Below, one piece after another: positions 9,943 through 19,336 of a stretch of 64,000 nucleotides of DNA. Source of the stretch: Cycas panzhihuaensis (Eukaryota > Cycadophyta). Both the position numbers and the translations under genes were made by a program. Below the pieces are notes generated by a model. It worked only from the letters and a program-made list of their open reading frames with translations, had not been told where the DNA came from and did not search any database. Position 1 is the stretch's first letter, and every line of letters starts with the position of its first letter. The DNA lies in contig CM041465.1 of assembly GCA_023213395.1 (NCBI GenBank), forward strand, positions 175,033,741 to 175,097,740, read 5' to 3'.

Positions 9943-10893
9943 TTGGCACTAGATTTTGAAGCAGAGATGGACGGTCAAGTTGGAGGGCACAACCCCCTCG
10001 TACTAAGATTACAAGAGGAGATAAGGGAAATGAAGCAGAATCAGCATAATCGAGCCTTCTGTCAGGAGGGAGTCTCGGAAGAGGAAGCTTTGAGGAAGGA
10101 AGTAGCAAGATTAAAAATGAAAAATAACAGAGAAGAGGAAGCGGAAAAGAAAAAGAAGGACCGCGAATTTAAGGTCGAAAAGTGGTGCCACATCTGCGAA
10201 GAAAGTTCGCACACGACAAAAGAATGTGAAATTAATCCGAAGAATAGTGCAATGCACCAAAGGGACAAATGGGGCCACATATGTGATGTGGATAGTCATA
10301 CGACAAAGAATTGTTTTTACAATCCTAGAGGAAGATCGTACAGAGGACGAGGCAGGGGAAGAGGAGGCAACCCACCTCGGAATGTATACACAACGAGGAG
10401 TACACAAGAATCCTCGAGGAAGAAACAACCCATGGGAAGGTGTCTCATATGTCTACAATTTGGACATTGGAAATTAGAATGCCCAACTAAGCGACATTAC
10501 GAACAAAAACCGTTCGTATGCACCAATTGTGGGCCAAGTGAACATGGAACGGAAGATTGTAAAGGGAAATCCAAGGCCACCAATTTCATGACGATCATAC
10601 CAGAGAGTAGTAAAAATGTAAAATTACAAAAGAAGCAAAAAGAGAACGTGGATGAAGGGTATCCTAACCTGCAAACTGAGATAAACCGATTCAGACAAGC
10701 AAAGCGGATATTGGGGGAATTAACCCAGACAGACACCATGCTGCCAATGGGTAAACCAGAAACTAAACATGTGTACGTAAGAAAAAATAGACAAGAGGAG
10801 AAAGAAAAAATACCGGAGGAGCAAAAAACACAACCCCAAGTGGTACAAATGGAGGAATTGTTTAAAGGATTACCAGTGGAGGATATTCCATGA
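9943..10893 (+). CDS. Gag nucleocapsid region with four tandem zinc knuckles (element A)
   Basis: An open 316-codon section. It begins with a charged helical stretch, then zinc knuckles in order: CHICEESSHTTKEC, a degenerate one lacking the first Cys (GHICDVDSHTTKNC), an Arg/Gly-rich patch (RGRGRGRGG), CLICLQFGHWKLEC and CTNCGPSEHGTEDC. Three fit CX2CX4HX4C exactly. Plant gypsy Gag usually has one or two. These should bind the element RNA. It ends at stop 10891 in the same frame as the protease that follows. Confidence 0.85.
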   Translation: MALDFEAEMDGQVGGHNPLVLRLQEEIREMKQNQHNRAFCQEGVSEEEALRKEVARLKMKNNREEEAEKKKKDREFKVEKWCHICEESSHTTKECEINPKNSAMHQRDKWGHICDVDSHTTKNCFYNPRGRSYRGRGRGRGGNPPRNVYTTRSTQESSRKKQPMGRCLICLQFGHWKLECPTKRHYEQKPFVCTNCGPSEHGTEDCKGKSKATNFMTIIPESSKNVKLQKKQKENVDEGYPNLQTEINRFRQAKRILGELTQTDTMLPMGKPETKHVYVRKNRQEEKEKIPEEQKTQPQVVQMEELFKGLPVEDIP

Positions 10894-11568
10894 ATGTTGT
10901 TGCTGATGGAAAACTTGGTGAAACAATTACAATTAACAATCCCCTTATGCCAAGTGATAGATTGGATTAAGGGAGGAATATTACAACAACAAGGAATCAC
11001 CAAGAGTTTCAAGAAAGTGATGTCATCTTTCGACATGGATCCCATGGTAACAATCAATGTGTTGGGAGAAAGATTTTCGAGGGTAATCGTGGACGAAGGA
11101 GCTACTGTGAATGTACCGCCAACCTCGATATGGCAGAAGTTGGGGAGTCCAAAGTTGAAAGCAGCAACTTATTCATTGAAATTAGCAAACAAATTGCTAG
11201 TACGACCCGTGGGGAAGCTCGTCAACATCAAGGTGGATGTGGCAGGAATTACAGTCAAAATCAATTTTACGATTGTGGAAACAGAGAAGGGTGCAACACC
11301 CTACCCAATCTTATTGGGAAGACCTTGGCTATACAAAACACAATGTCTCCAAAGTTGGAAAGATGTAACTTTCACATTGTCCGATGGAGGAAATGAAGTG
11401 GTACTACCAATGTTGGGAAAGAATTCCATTGAAATAATACCCGACGACGGTTCAAGCACGACTATTGTGAGTGAAGTGACAACATTTTTGTTTGACGAAG
11501 GAAATCTCTACCACATAGCCGAAGAACCAACCAACATGATCGATCTCCAAGAAATAGAACCGACTTAG
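10894..11568 (+). CDS. Aspartic protease domain (element A)
   Basis: An open 224-codon section in frame with Gag. The active site sits in FSRVIVDEGATVNV, where the usual D(S/T)G reads DEG, a substitution at the middle position. The second conserved block is PYPILLGRPWLYKTQ (the (I)LGRPWL motif of plant gypsy proteases). The downstream tail is acidic. Gag and protease thus form one reading frame, and RT begins in a different one after a gap of about 160 bp. Confidence 0.82.
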   Translation: MLLLMENLVKQLQLTIPLCQVIDWIKGGILQQQGITKSFKKVMSSFDMDPMVTINVLGERFSRVIVDEGATVNVPPTSIWQKLGSPKLKAATYSLKLANKLLVRPVGKLVNIKVDVAGITVKINFTIVETEKGATPYPILLGRPWLYKTQCLQSWKDVTFTLSDGGNEVVLPMLGKNSIEIIPDDGSSTTIVSEVTTFLFDEGNLYHIAEEPTNMIDLQEIEPT

Positions 11569-11729
11569 TTTGGAGAAATCTACAATTCTTTAGATGATGA
11601 AAACAGGATGAAATTTACAGATTATTGGTTGCAAGATGCGTATGAAGTTACTCTCCTTCTCATAGATGTAATTTACTATCTAAATATGTAACTGAAAACA
11701 TTAACGATAATTCAAATTCTTTTGAGTAT

Positions 11730-12953
11730 ATGGCAACTAGCAGTAGCATATCAGATAACACGGGAACTAATAATAACCTAACCCTAGACCAAAACCCCCT
11801 TAGTATACCTAGTTTATTCCATACCTCTATAGTATCTAGTACTAATCCTAACCCCTCCTCTACCCTAGTCGTGGGTCCTAAGGTACATTACCTACCCGCC
11901 CCCGCCCTATTACAACCCGGGGAAGGAAGTAGTAATCCTTTCTCATCCTCCTTAAAAGTATACCCACCCAGCAATTGGTCCCTTCCAACAATCGGCGCCA
12001 AACCCGAGGAAATGGAGGAGGAATCAACGAAAAATACTTCTAGAGACTCAGGTCTAGGCAGTAGGATAACCATCCCCGAGGAGAGATACTTTGAAACTTA
12101 CATCGGAGATTATGTTAAACCCTTTTATGGAGAACAATTATATGGAACTACCCATTTAATCCATTGCATAGAATATTGGATGGAGTAAGAGAACTGGGAC
12201 AAGAATCAGTAGCAGAGGGATTTAGTACTCACCTTACAGGGAACGGCCTGGTGTTAGTACTTAGCCCACCAAGCTACTCTCCAGGGATGGAAAGAATTAC
12301 AAGCTGCATTTACAGTACAATTTGACCACCCCAAACAACTAAACACTCCATTATTCCATGTAGGGAAAAGCCCTAGTAAACATATTTAGAAATGTAAACA
12401 AGAATGGACATCCCTAAGTATACCAAAGAAAGCATGGTCTAACCTCTTTTATCACACCCTAGGACAAGTAGCAAGGTATTGGTTCCTAGGAAAAGAACAA
12501 AACCTAGATATAACTTGGGAAAACCTTAAAAAATCTTTTATAAAAACTTTTACACATTCGTCAGAAAATAGGGATATTAATAAAGTACTTAAGGGTATTA
12601 GGAGAATGAGTATAAACCTAGAACAAGGAGCCATAACACCAATGAATAAAGAGAAGGAAGAATCAAAAGAAGGAGAAGAGATCCCTGGTTATCCTGTGGA
12701 GTTTACTGAAATCAATATTGGAGAAAGGGAAATAGAAGATACCCCTGCTCATAAAACAGAAGACAAAGGAGGTATCGAAACAACTAAACTAAAAACAACC
12801 AAAATTAATGTGGGGACTAAGGAGGAACCCAAAACAATACGAATCGGAGATTACTGGGACGATCAAATAATAGCTAAGGCCCAGCAATTGTTTGAAGAAT
12901 TTCGTGACGTATTCGCATGGTCATACAAGGATCTGAAGGGTATTCCCCAATAA
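11730..12953 (+). pseudogene. Second Gag-like segment between protease and RT (element A)
   Basis: One frame runs from ATG 11730 through RT to 14060, interrupted by stops at 12186, 12210, 12255, 12387 and 12951. The first 100 residues are Ser/Pro/Asn-rich. Two segments then resemble the retrotransposon-Gag pattern: LTLQGTAWC...LQGWKELQAAFTVQF, and LGQVARYWFLGKEQNL followed by ITWENLKKSFIKTF. An acidic linker leads to FRDVFAWSYKDLKGIPQ, the conserved lead-in to RT. I know of no standard domain here, so a duplicated capsid-like region is the best reading. Confidence 0.6.
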
Positions 12954-14060
12954 GTGGGAATGCATCACATCGACTTGATGGAAGGAGCAAAGCCAGTGAA
13001 ACAAAGACCATATCGCATGAATCCTAAGTATAAAGAGAAAGTAAAAGCAGAGTTGAACAAAATGTTGGAGGCAGGGTATATATATGAAATAGACCACAGC
13101 GACTGGGTGAGCCCTATAGTGGTGGTTCCCAAGAAGAATGGGAAAATATGCATCTGTGTGGACTACAGACAACTAAATAAGGTAACGAAGAAGGATCCCT
13201 TTCCGTTACCCTTTACAGAAGATATTTTGGAAGTCATGGGAGGAAATGAGATATATTCCTTCACCGACGGATTTAGTGGGTATAACCAAGTGCAGATTGC
13301 CCTGGAAGATCAAGCAAAGACTACGTTTGTTACGGAATGGGGAACGTACGCCTACAGAGTGATGTCCTTCGGTCTTACGAATGCTCCAACCACATTTTCG
13401 ATAATAGTAATCAATATATTTCGTAGAATGATTGGGGAAAAAGTGGCAATATTTCTGGACGATTGGACATTATATGGGTTTATGAAAAACCATATGGAAA
13501 ACCTGAGGGAGATGTTGCAAACATGCAGGGAGAATATGTTATGTTTGAATCTAGAAAAGTGTACCTTTTTGGTACCATTTGGGAATCTATTGGGCCATAT
13601 AGTGAGTAAGGAAGGATTGTTAACAGATTCGGCCAAAGTATCTGCAATCCTACATTTTTCGGTACCGCTCACGAAGAAGCAATTGAAAGGATTCTTGGGG
13701 CTAACCAGATATGATAGAAATTTCATTAGGGGGTATGCATGCATATCAGGACCCGTTGAGGAGTTGTTAAAGAAGAGTGTTGAATGGGATTGGACGGGAG
13801 AACAACAACAAGCATTTGAAGCATTGAAGGCGGCAATAATATCGACACCTATACTGCGATTTCCAAATTGGAAGAAAATCTTCCATGTGCACGTTGATGC
13901 CTCACAATACGCTATTGGATGCGTCTTGGCACAACCAAGTGATGAAAAGTTGGATTATCCGATATACTTTGCGAGTCGAAAACTCACAAAAGCAGAGCTG
14001 AATTATACCACAACGGAAAGAGAATCTCTCGGAATGGTGTATGCACTGCAGAAATTCTGA
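12954..14060 (+). CDS. Reverse transcriptase and RNase H start (element A)
   Basis: An open 368-codon section. Successive RT motifs: YEIDHSDWVSPIVVVPKKNG, CVDYRQLNKVTKKDPFPLPF, IYSFTDGFSGYNQVQI, MSFGLTNAPTTF, the YxDD box as VAIFLDDWTLYG, and LKGFLGLTRYDRNFI. RNase H begins with FHVHVDASQYAIGCVLAQPS, holding the first catalytic Asp, and ATG-less continuation TTTERESLGMVYALQKF. It ends at TGA 14058, where the frame stays open beyond. The RT resembles that of F. Confidence 0.93.
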   Translation: MGMHHIDLMEGAKPVKQRPYRMNPKYKEKVKAELNKMLEAGYIYEIDHSDWVSPIVVVPKKNGKICICVDYRQLNKVTKKDPFPLPFTEDILEVMGGNEIYSFTDGFSGYNQVQIALEDQAKTTFVTEWGTYAYRVMSFGLTNAPTTFSIIVINIFRRMIGEKVAIFLDDWTLYGFMKNHMENLREMLQTCRENMLCLNLEKCTFLVPFGNLLGHIVSKEGLLTDSAKVSAILHFSVPLTKKQLKGFLGLTRYDRNFIRGYACISGPVEELLKKSVEWDWTGEQQQAFEALKAAIISTPILRFPNWKKIFHVHVDASQYAIGCVLAQPSDEKLDYPIYFASRKLTKAELNYTTTERESLGMVYALQKF

Positions 14061-14396
14061 CATTACCTATTATCGAATCCATTCCTATTCTTTGTTAACC
14101 ATCAAGCACTCATGTACCTTCTGAATAAACTAATAATGAGGGGACGAATTAGCAGGTGGTTAATGCTATTTCAAAAATTCTCCTTCAAAATCATTGTGAA
14201 ACTGGGAAAAGCTCACATCATACCCGACCAATTGTCAAGAATTCCAAATGGGGAAAAGGCTACAGGGTTGCCAAATGATTTTCCAGACGTTGTCTTATTC
14301 AGTGTGCAGCCAGTTCCAACAGACTGGTATGAGGGAATACCAGAATACTTAGCAACTGGGGAAGTATCACCAGAATTGGACCACGCGGGACGATAA
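14061..14396 (+). pseudogene. RNase H C-terminal part and linker (element A)
   Basis: It continues in the same frame after the stop at 14058: HYLLSNPFLFFVNHQALMYL, where the family's usual Asp-His pair reads NH, then FKIIVKLGKAHIIPDQLSRI, the end block of gypsy RNase H. The linker to integrase contains DWYEGIPEYLATG and stops at 14394. Element F has the matching sequence near 21690-21890. Confidence 0.85.
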
Positions 14397-14402
14397 AATT
14401 TT

Positions 14403-15544
14403 GTGAAAAAGGCAGAGCCATATCAATTGATAAAAGGGGAGTTAGACAAATTAGGACCAGATGAGGTGTTACGGTGGTGCATCAGGCCACATGAGGTCAA
14501 CCAAATTATGGCCCAAGCACATGAAGGCGTAGCAGGTGGACACATGAGAAAGTTCGCAACATGGAGGAAGATTTTGATGTCAGGGTTCTGGTGGCCATCG
14601 ATGTTCAAGGACGTAAGAAGCTGGACCATACGACTATTGTCAAAGAGTTGGGAAACCTAATCGACAGGATTTCCAACCTCTAGACCCAATCTTACCTTTG
14701 GCGCCATTCAAAAAGTGGGGACTCGATTTTGTCGGACCAATCAAACCGACCGCCCGGCGATCCCAAGCTCAATTTATCCTAGTGGTGACCGACTACATGA
14801 CTAAATGGGTGGAAGCGAGGCGTTAAGGAAAGCAGACTCAAAAAGTATGGCCCGATTTCTTTATGAAGTGATTATTACGAGGTTTGGATGCCCTTTAGAA
14901 ATTGTAAGTGATCAAGGGGCCCATTTCCTCAACCAAACCATAGAGGTGTTAACATCAACCTTCATGATAAGCCATCGGAAATCCACACCATACTACCCAA
15001 GGGCAAATGGACAAGTAGAAAGCTCAAATAAAATTATCGAGAATTGTCTAAGGAAGATCTGCAACGTGGGAAGATCCGACCGGGCCAAGAAACTTCCATC
15101 AGTGTTATGGGCTTTCAGAACAACGTACAAAAAATCAATCAATGAGACACCATTTCACTAGTTTACTAATGAAGCCATCCTTCGTACAAAATTTGAGATA
15201 CCAAACCTAAGAACCGCTATGCAATGTCGATTAGACGACTTCCACTCCTTACGACGGAGATTGGAAGAATTGGTGAGATTGGAAGAAAAGAGGTATATGG
15301 CAAAATGGTTACAAAACATAGAGAAACAACGACAAAAGGCGTGGCACGATCGACATCTACACAAGCCACGTTTAAAGAAGGTGATCAAGTCCTCCTCTAT
15401 GACAGCAAGTTGAAAATGCACCCTGGCAAGCTCAAAATGAGATGGTTAGGACCTTATATTGCAAAACAAATCTTTGGAAATGGGTTTGTACAATTGTGCG
15501 AAATCGATGGACCACTGCTACCAACCCAAGTGAATGGTAGCTGA
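14403..15544 (+). pseudogene. Integrase (element A)
   Basis: The N-terminal part has AHEGVAGGHMRK with the zinc-binding His pair, then a frame change near 14625 so that YCQRVGKPN appears in another frame. Catalytic residues: Asp in [13 protein letters not shown], Asp in IVSDQGAHFL and Glu in NGQVESSNKII. A second frame change lies near 14820, a stop at 15159, and a third frame change near 15350. The C-terminal GPY/F module is MRWLGPYIAKQIFGNGFVQL. No chromodomain follows. Confidence 0.88.
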
Positions 15545-15825
15545 CTAAAACCGTACGTCGAGTAGAAGGAATTTTCAGCCAGATCAGCTAGTTGTACCAT
15601 AGCATCTTGTGTGAAGATGAGGCAAATCGGATTGCCTTGATACCGGAATATGATCCAATTCAGTATGGAAGCGTAAAATAAAATAAAAAAAATCAAAAAA
15701 CAATAAAAAAAAACCATAACTCATATCATATACGTAAGCAATAGGAAAAATCATCAAAAGAAGGATATATTGTGATGAAAAGAATCAAGAATGAGATGGA
15801 ATTCTGTCAAAGAAGCCATTTTTTT
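15545..15825 (+). other. Spacer after integrase (element A)
   Basis: A/T-rich non-coding stretch with an A-rich run near 15676-15715. No feature recognised. Confidence 0.5.
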
Positions 15826-16220
15826 ACACATGTACCAACAAAATACACTATACGTACTAGAAAAGTATGTTACCAGATACGCACTATGCAAAATAAGCCA
15901 AAATTACAATATATGTACCAGGAAAGGATGTTACCAGGTACGCACTATAAAATGAGCCAAAATATATTATACGTACCAGAAAAGTATACTATCGGGTACG
16001 CACTGTTAAAAAAGGTGAATAAGTCATTCAAAATACATTATACGTACCAAAACAGTATGCTACTGAGTATGCACAGTTAAAAAAGTGAATAAGTTAATCA
16101 AATTACACTATACGTACCCAAAAAGTACGTTGTCAGGTACACATAAGACAAAAAACCGAATAAGACAAAGATATATAATATGTACCTGCAAGCATTCCCG
16201 CACGGTATGCAACAGAGAAA
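15826..16220 (+). repeat. Tandem GTAC-rich hairpin repeat (element A)
   Basis: Five clear and one degenerate unit, with cores near 15851, 15913, 15971, 16041, 16111 and 16180, spaced about 58-70 bp. Each unit has TATACGTACC, then about 15 bases around AAAAGTATG, then GGTACGCA, so its ends are roughly complementary and could fold into a stem. The same motifs occur in the element's LTR. Units have diverged from each other. Confidence 0.75.
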
Positions 16221-16427
16221 GGAGAACCATTCGGCTCGAATTCTCAGCAGCAAACAGCCAAGAGGAACCCTTGTGATCCGAGGAAGCATAAGGACAAAAT
16301 TTGGCACAAATTTTGATGAATGCTTCAAGAAAACAGTGACCATTTTGAAAAGGGTACGTACATAGGGTTTGTACTGCTACTGCTTGGTTTTTTCAGTCCT
16401 ATTTCTGGAATCCCATAGCCTGTCATA

Positions 16428-17108
16428 ATGAGAACAACAAGTTGCCAAGAGACCTTCCTGCCCAAGTTGCGGAAAGAACTGGAGACATTGCCTTCCCAAT
16501 TTCAAACTAAAGTCAAGCAGGCAGGTTGGGGAGAATATTTATACTGTAACCCTCTCTATTGGGACCAAGAGCTTATGGAGAGCATCTTGTTGGGGCTAAA
16601 AAGAGATGTGAAAAAAATCAAACTAGACACAGAGATAATTCACCTAATTACAGGACTTCCAAACGAAGGAGAGGTTCCCATGGCCACTAAAAGGTCAGAA
16701 GTGGACTGCGAGATTTGGTTGAAAGAATTCTGCCAAGAAAACACTCAGCTGACCTCAGGAGGAACTCGGGTGGTTGACATAAAGGATGCCAGGCTACAAT
16801 GGGTAGCCAAAGTCATTAATCCCAGATTTTTATCAAAAAGGAAGTACACATACATTCCAGGAGGAATGATGCCTATATTGCCGAAGATTAGAGATGAAGA
16901 AAAGCTGGATTGGTCAAAATTCTTAGCAGTAAGCATGAGACAACAAATCCAGGAAGTAATGACACACCCTTTTCATCACCCTTCCTTGCTATTAGCTGTC
17001 CTATTTTATCAGTGTCCAGGTGTACAACTGACAAAAACAACAATCTCTCGAAATGAACCACTTATAAAGCAATGGGTGACTGAGTTTCCAAACACTATTC
17101 AGGATTAG
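16428..17108 (+). CDS. Accessory gene after integrase, main part (element A)
   Basis: An open 226-codon section beginning at ATG 16428, downstream of integrase, where LTR retrotransposons usually have nothing. Features: AGWGEYLYCNPLYWDQELMESI near residue 35, IIHLITGLPNEGEVP, LQWVAKVINPRFL and HPSLLLAVLFYQCPGV. No signal peptide or clear membrane segment is seen. Element F has a decayed homologue at the same place (GW, then LPPLYWDNELIKSI), so the gene belongs to the lineage. The layout recalls the extra 3' gene of Athila-type elements and the plant transposon-protein domain found there (tentative). Function unknown. Confidence 0.75.
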   Translation: MRTTSCQETFLPKLRKELETLPSQFQTKVKQAGWGEYLYCNPLYWDQELMESILLGLKRDVKKIKLDTEIIHLITGLPNEGEVPMATKRSEVDCEIWLKEFCQENTQLTSGGTRVVDIKDARLQWVAKVINPRFLSKRKYTYIPGGMMPILPKIRDEEKLDWSKFLAVSMRQQIQEVMTHPFHHPSLLLAVLFYQCPGVQLTKTTISRNEPLIKQWVTEFPNTIQD

Positions 17109-17514
17109 GAATTGAGAAAAAGGATTCAAAAGCAAATGACCAAAGTTCTCAAATGGCTACAACAAAACCCTCGGGACATCCATTCCTCTACGTGCTAAAC
17201 AAACAATCTGGAAAAGCAGTAAAAGGAAGAAAGATGAAGAAGAACCTGAAGAGAAGGAAGAGGTGGAGCCCTGATTGGAAGAATGGGCAGAATTCCCTCC
17301 CATAATGGAAATGAGAGAAACATCACCGCCTCCTCCATCAGATGAATAATCATGCCAAATTATCCAATTAATTAAAGAAATGGAAGAAGGGTACAAAGCA
17401 GAGATAGCTGCCCTTCAAGAAAAAATTAAGGAAAAGGATGCGATCATAGCGACACTTACCCAAATAAATGAAGAAATTTTGGCCACAAAGGACTCATCAG
17501 CAGGGCAGGGGTAG
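17109..17514 (+). pseudogene. Accessory gene, C-terminal acidic and coiled-coil tail (element A)
   Basis: It continues the accessory gene past stop 17106 (LRKRIQKQMTKVLKWLQQ), then changes frame near 17190. The second frame has an acidic Lys/Glu stretch, a Pro patch (TSPPPPSDE) and a heptad-like helix, YKAEIAALQEKIKEKDAIIA, ending at TAG 17512. Stops at 17272 and 17347 interrupt it. Element F keeps the coiled coil (QIMKLQKEL, then KTIEVENLMKINEDM). The original protein would have been about 360 residues, probably oligomeric. Confidence 0.65.
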
Positions 17515-17528
17515 CAGGAGCATCCCTG

Positions 17529-17589
17529 AGACAGAGAGGGGGAGGGATACCCCAAATTTTAAAATTTTTTGTTGAGCAAGGGTGCTCAA
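17529..17589 (+). other. Displaced purine tract and hairpin before the 3' LTR (element A)
   Basis: The only strong purine run near the 3' LTR is AGAGAGGGGGAGGGA at about 17532-17546, some 70 bp upstream of the LTR start at 17615 rather than next to it. Between them lies a perfect 7 bp inverted repeat, TTGAGCA-AGGG-TGCTCAA (17572-17589). Confidence 0.55.
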
Positions 17590-17614
17590 ACCCATCATGT
17601 TGACCTGGGATAGA

Positions 17615-18455
17615 TGTTGGGACATATTTTGACACACTGGGCTATGAGGAGACCAGAAATAGGCTATGTGACCTTGGATGTGCAGATATGGATCGTACAG
17701 AGGTACGCATGAGGCCAAAAAAGAAGAAAAACAACATTCTGGGTACGTATGGCAGGTGCATACCTGAAAAGGTATGCAACACAGTATACATACCTCCGAC
17801 AGTACGCAAGCAAACGGAAAAAGTACGCATGGCAGGACCTGACAGATGGACACCTAGGATGACGTCATACGTACGTACGGATGTACAGATGATTAAGACA
17901 ACAATTAAGAAGGTTAACTAAAGATTAACGAAGAGGTACGCTTATGGATGAAAGGGTACAATTATGACAGGGAGTCATAACCCTTCAGCCAAAGGACACC
18001 AAGAGGGTGCATTTAAGGGACACCACAAGGACCATTCTGTTAGGGTGAAATCTAAGTATTCAAAGACTCAGCAGTACGGTAGCCAGTATGTATGCCAGCA
18101 ACACAAAGCAGTGTATAATGATGTGTACCTTCTAGGTATGCATATGGCAACAGTAGTGTATGTGGCTGGAATGCACAGGGAATGCATTCCAACACCTATT
18201 GTATAAAGACTTATTGCTTAATAAAAGAAGAGTTACGTGGAAATGTGGATTCTATTTGTTTTATGAGGATTGGATGATGAATATGTGTTGATTACTGTAT
18301 TGCTGTGTGTAACTATGACATGATTGTATGGAATTGTGAACAAATCTGTGTGATTTAAGTGTATGAATATGTTGACTATATCCTAGACTAGACTACTTGT
18401 GTTACCTTAACAAGTGTACTTTCTCACAAGTGTAGTGTGAAATCATAAGTCAATA
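17615..18455 (+). repeat. 3' LTR of element A
   Basis: An 841 bp LTR ending CAATA, with the terminal CA mutated to TA, followed by the target duplication GTCTC. Against the 5' LTR, differences in the first 285 bp are nearly all transitions. Confidence 0.92.
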
Positions 18456-19336
18456 GTCTCTTGATTATTTCTAACCGCTAATGGACCCTCGACTTTAGTT
18501 CCTGACCTGTTCCAATTTGGCTTAAATCCCTACAAGCTTTCCATTCTGCGTGTGAATGTAGGTCTAGTCTCTCGCAATTCTACTTCCACGCATCTTGTTG
18601 TCTTGATTGTTGAATCCAATGTTGGTACCTCCCTTGCTTTTAAACGATATCTTATTGGAGGTTTCAATCTGCTAATGTATGTTTCTAGAAGGAGTTGTGG
18701 TGGCACTGTTAATGGAATCAGAGATTGTAACACTTGAAATTATTCAGTAAACTCCTGGACTAAGCTTGTTTGCTGTAATCTTGTCAACTGGTCGAAATAG
18801 TCTGTACTCCATGAATCTTCATATTGGGTTACGAGCCCATGTCGCATGTTGTGCCAACTTTCTGCTTATTTCCCACTTGTTCGAAGCCACCATGAATACC
18901 ATTTCAAAGCTCAACCATACAAATGTAGTGACGCCAAGGATACTTGCTCATTTTTTGGTATCGCATAGACTGGGAAATAGGTCTCCATCTGTAAAATCCA
19001 TCCTCTTATATCTCTTGATTTATCATGGTCAAACTTCTCTAGGGTGATCTTTGCCATTGTTGCCCCATCGTTACTTTTTCTCCTTTGATATTCTCCTCCT
19101 ATTTTAAATCTTCCTTTGAAATTACTTATATTTCCTTATTCTATTTTGCCTTGAGGATCCAGGTTTATCCATTCCTTTTCCTATTTGGCCCATATTGGTT
19201 TTGCTTGTGGTCCGTCCAGCTTGAGGTTAATTCTATACATGAGGGTCATGAGGTTTGCTAAAGAAACTAGGACTTCCTTTCCTACTTCGTCTGTGGTGAT
19301 TTGTTCTTGACTGGATTGGCCTTTGGTGGTCAACAT
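18456..19336 (-). pseudogene. Gag (element B)
   Basis: It starts at ATG 19336-19334 on the minus strand (MLTTKGQSSQEQITTDEVGK) and stays in one frame to the insertion point of A at 18456, with several in-frame stops. The Gag domain is visible as TLEKFDHDKSRDIRGWILQM, then ALKWYSWWLRT, YFDQLTRLQQTSLVQEF and LLLETYISRLKPPIRYRLKA. The zinc knuckle continues at 7832 on the far side of element A. The protein would have formed the particle core. Confidence 0.85.

Larger units (their letters stand above)
7833..18455 (+). mobile_element. Element A: Ty3/gypsy retrotransposon with an extra 3' gene
   Basis: LTRs at 7833-8647 and 17615-18455 are flanked by GTTTC (7828-7832) and GTCTC (18456-18460), a duplication with one mutation. 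The element is 10.6 kb, long for a gypsy. Order: LTR, Gag with zinc-knuckle array, protease, a second Gag-like segment, RT, RNase H, integrase, tandem GTAC repeat, accessory gene, LTR. There is no chromodomain, and the RT reads FTDGFSGYNQV, which points to the non-chromoviral plant lineages (Tat/Ogre/Athila side; inference). It is the innermost element of the left stack. Confidence 0.92.

Noticed and set aside
10497-11057. 186-codon open frame on the minus strand
   Set aside because: It lies opposite the Gag/protease frame of element A, which has clear domains. It is a shadow frame.
15826-16220. CRISPR-like regularly spaced repeat
   Set aside because: The units are imperfect, spaced irregularly (58-70 bp), lie inside a plant retrotransposon and have no cas genes. 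It is a diverged tandem repeat.
16428-17108. Envelope glycoprotein, which would make element A a retrovirus-like element
   Set aside because: The product shows no signal peptide, no transmembrane anchor and no cleavage site by eye. Position alone is not enough to call it env.
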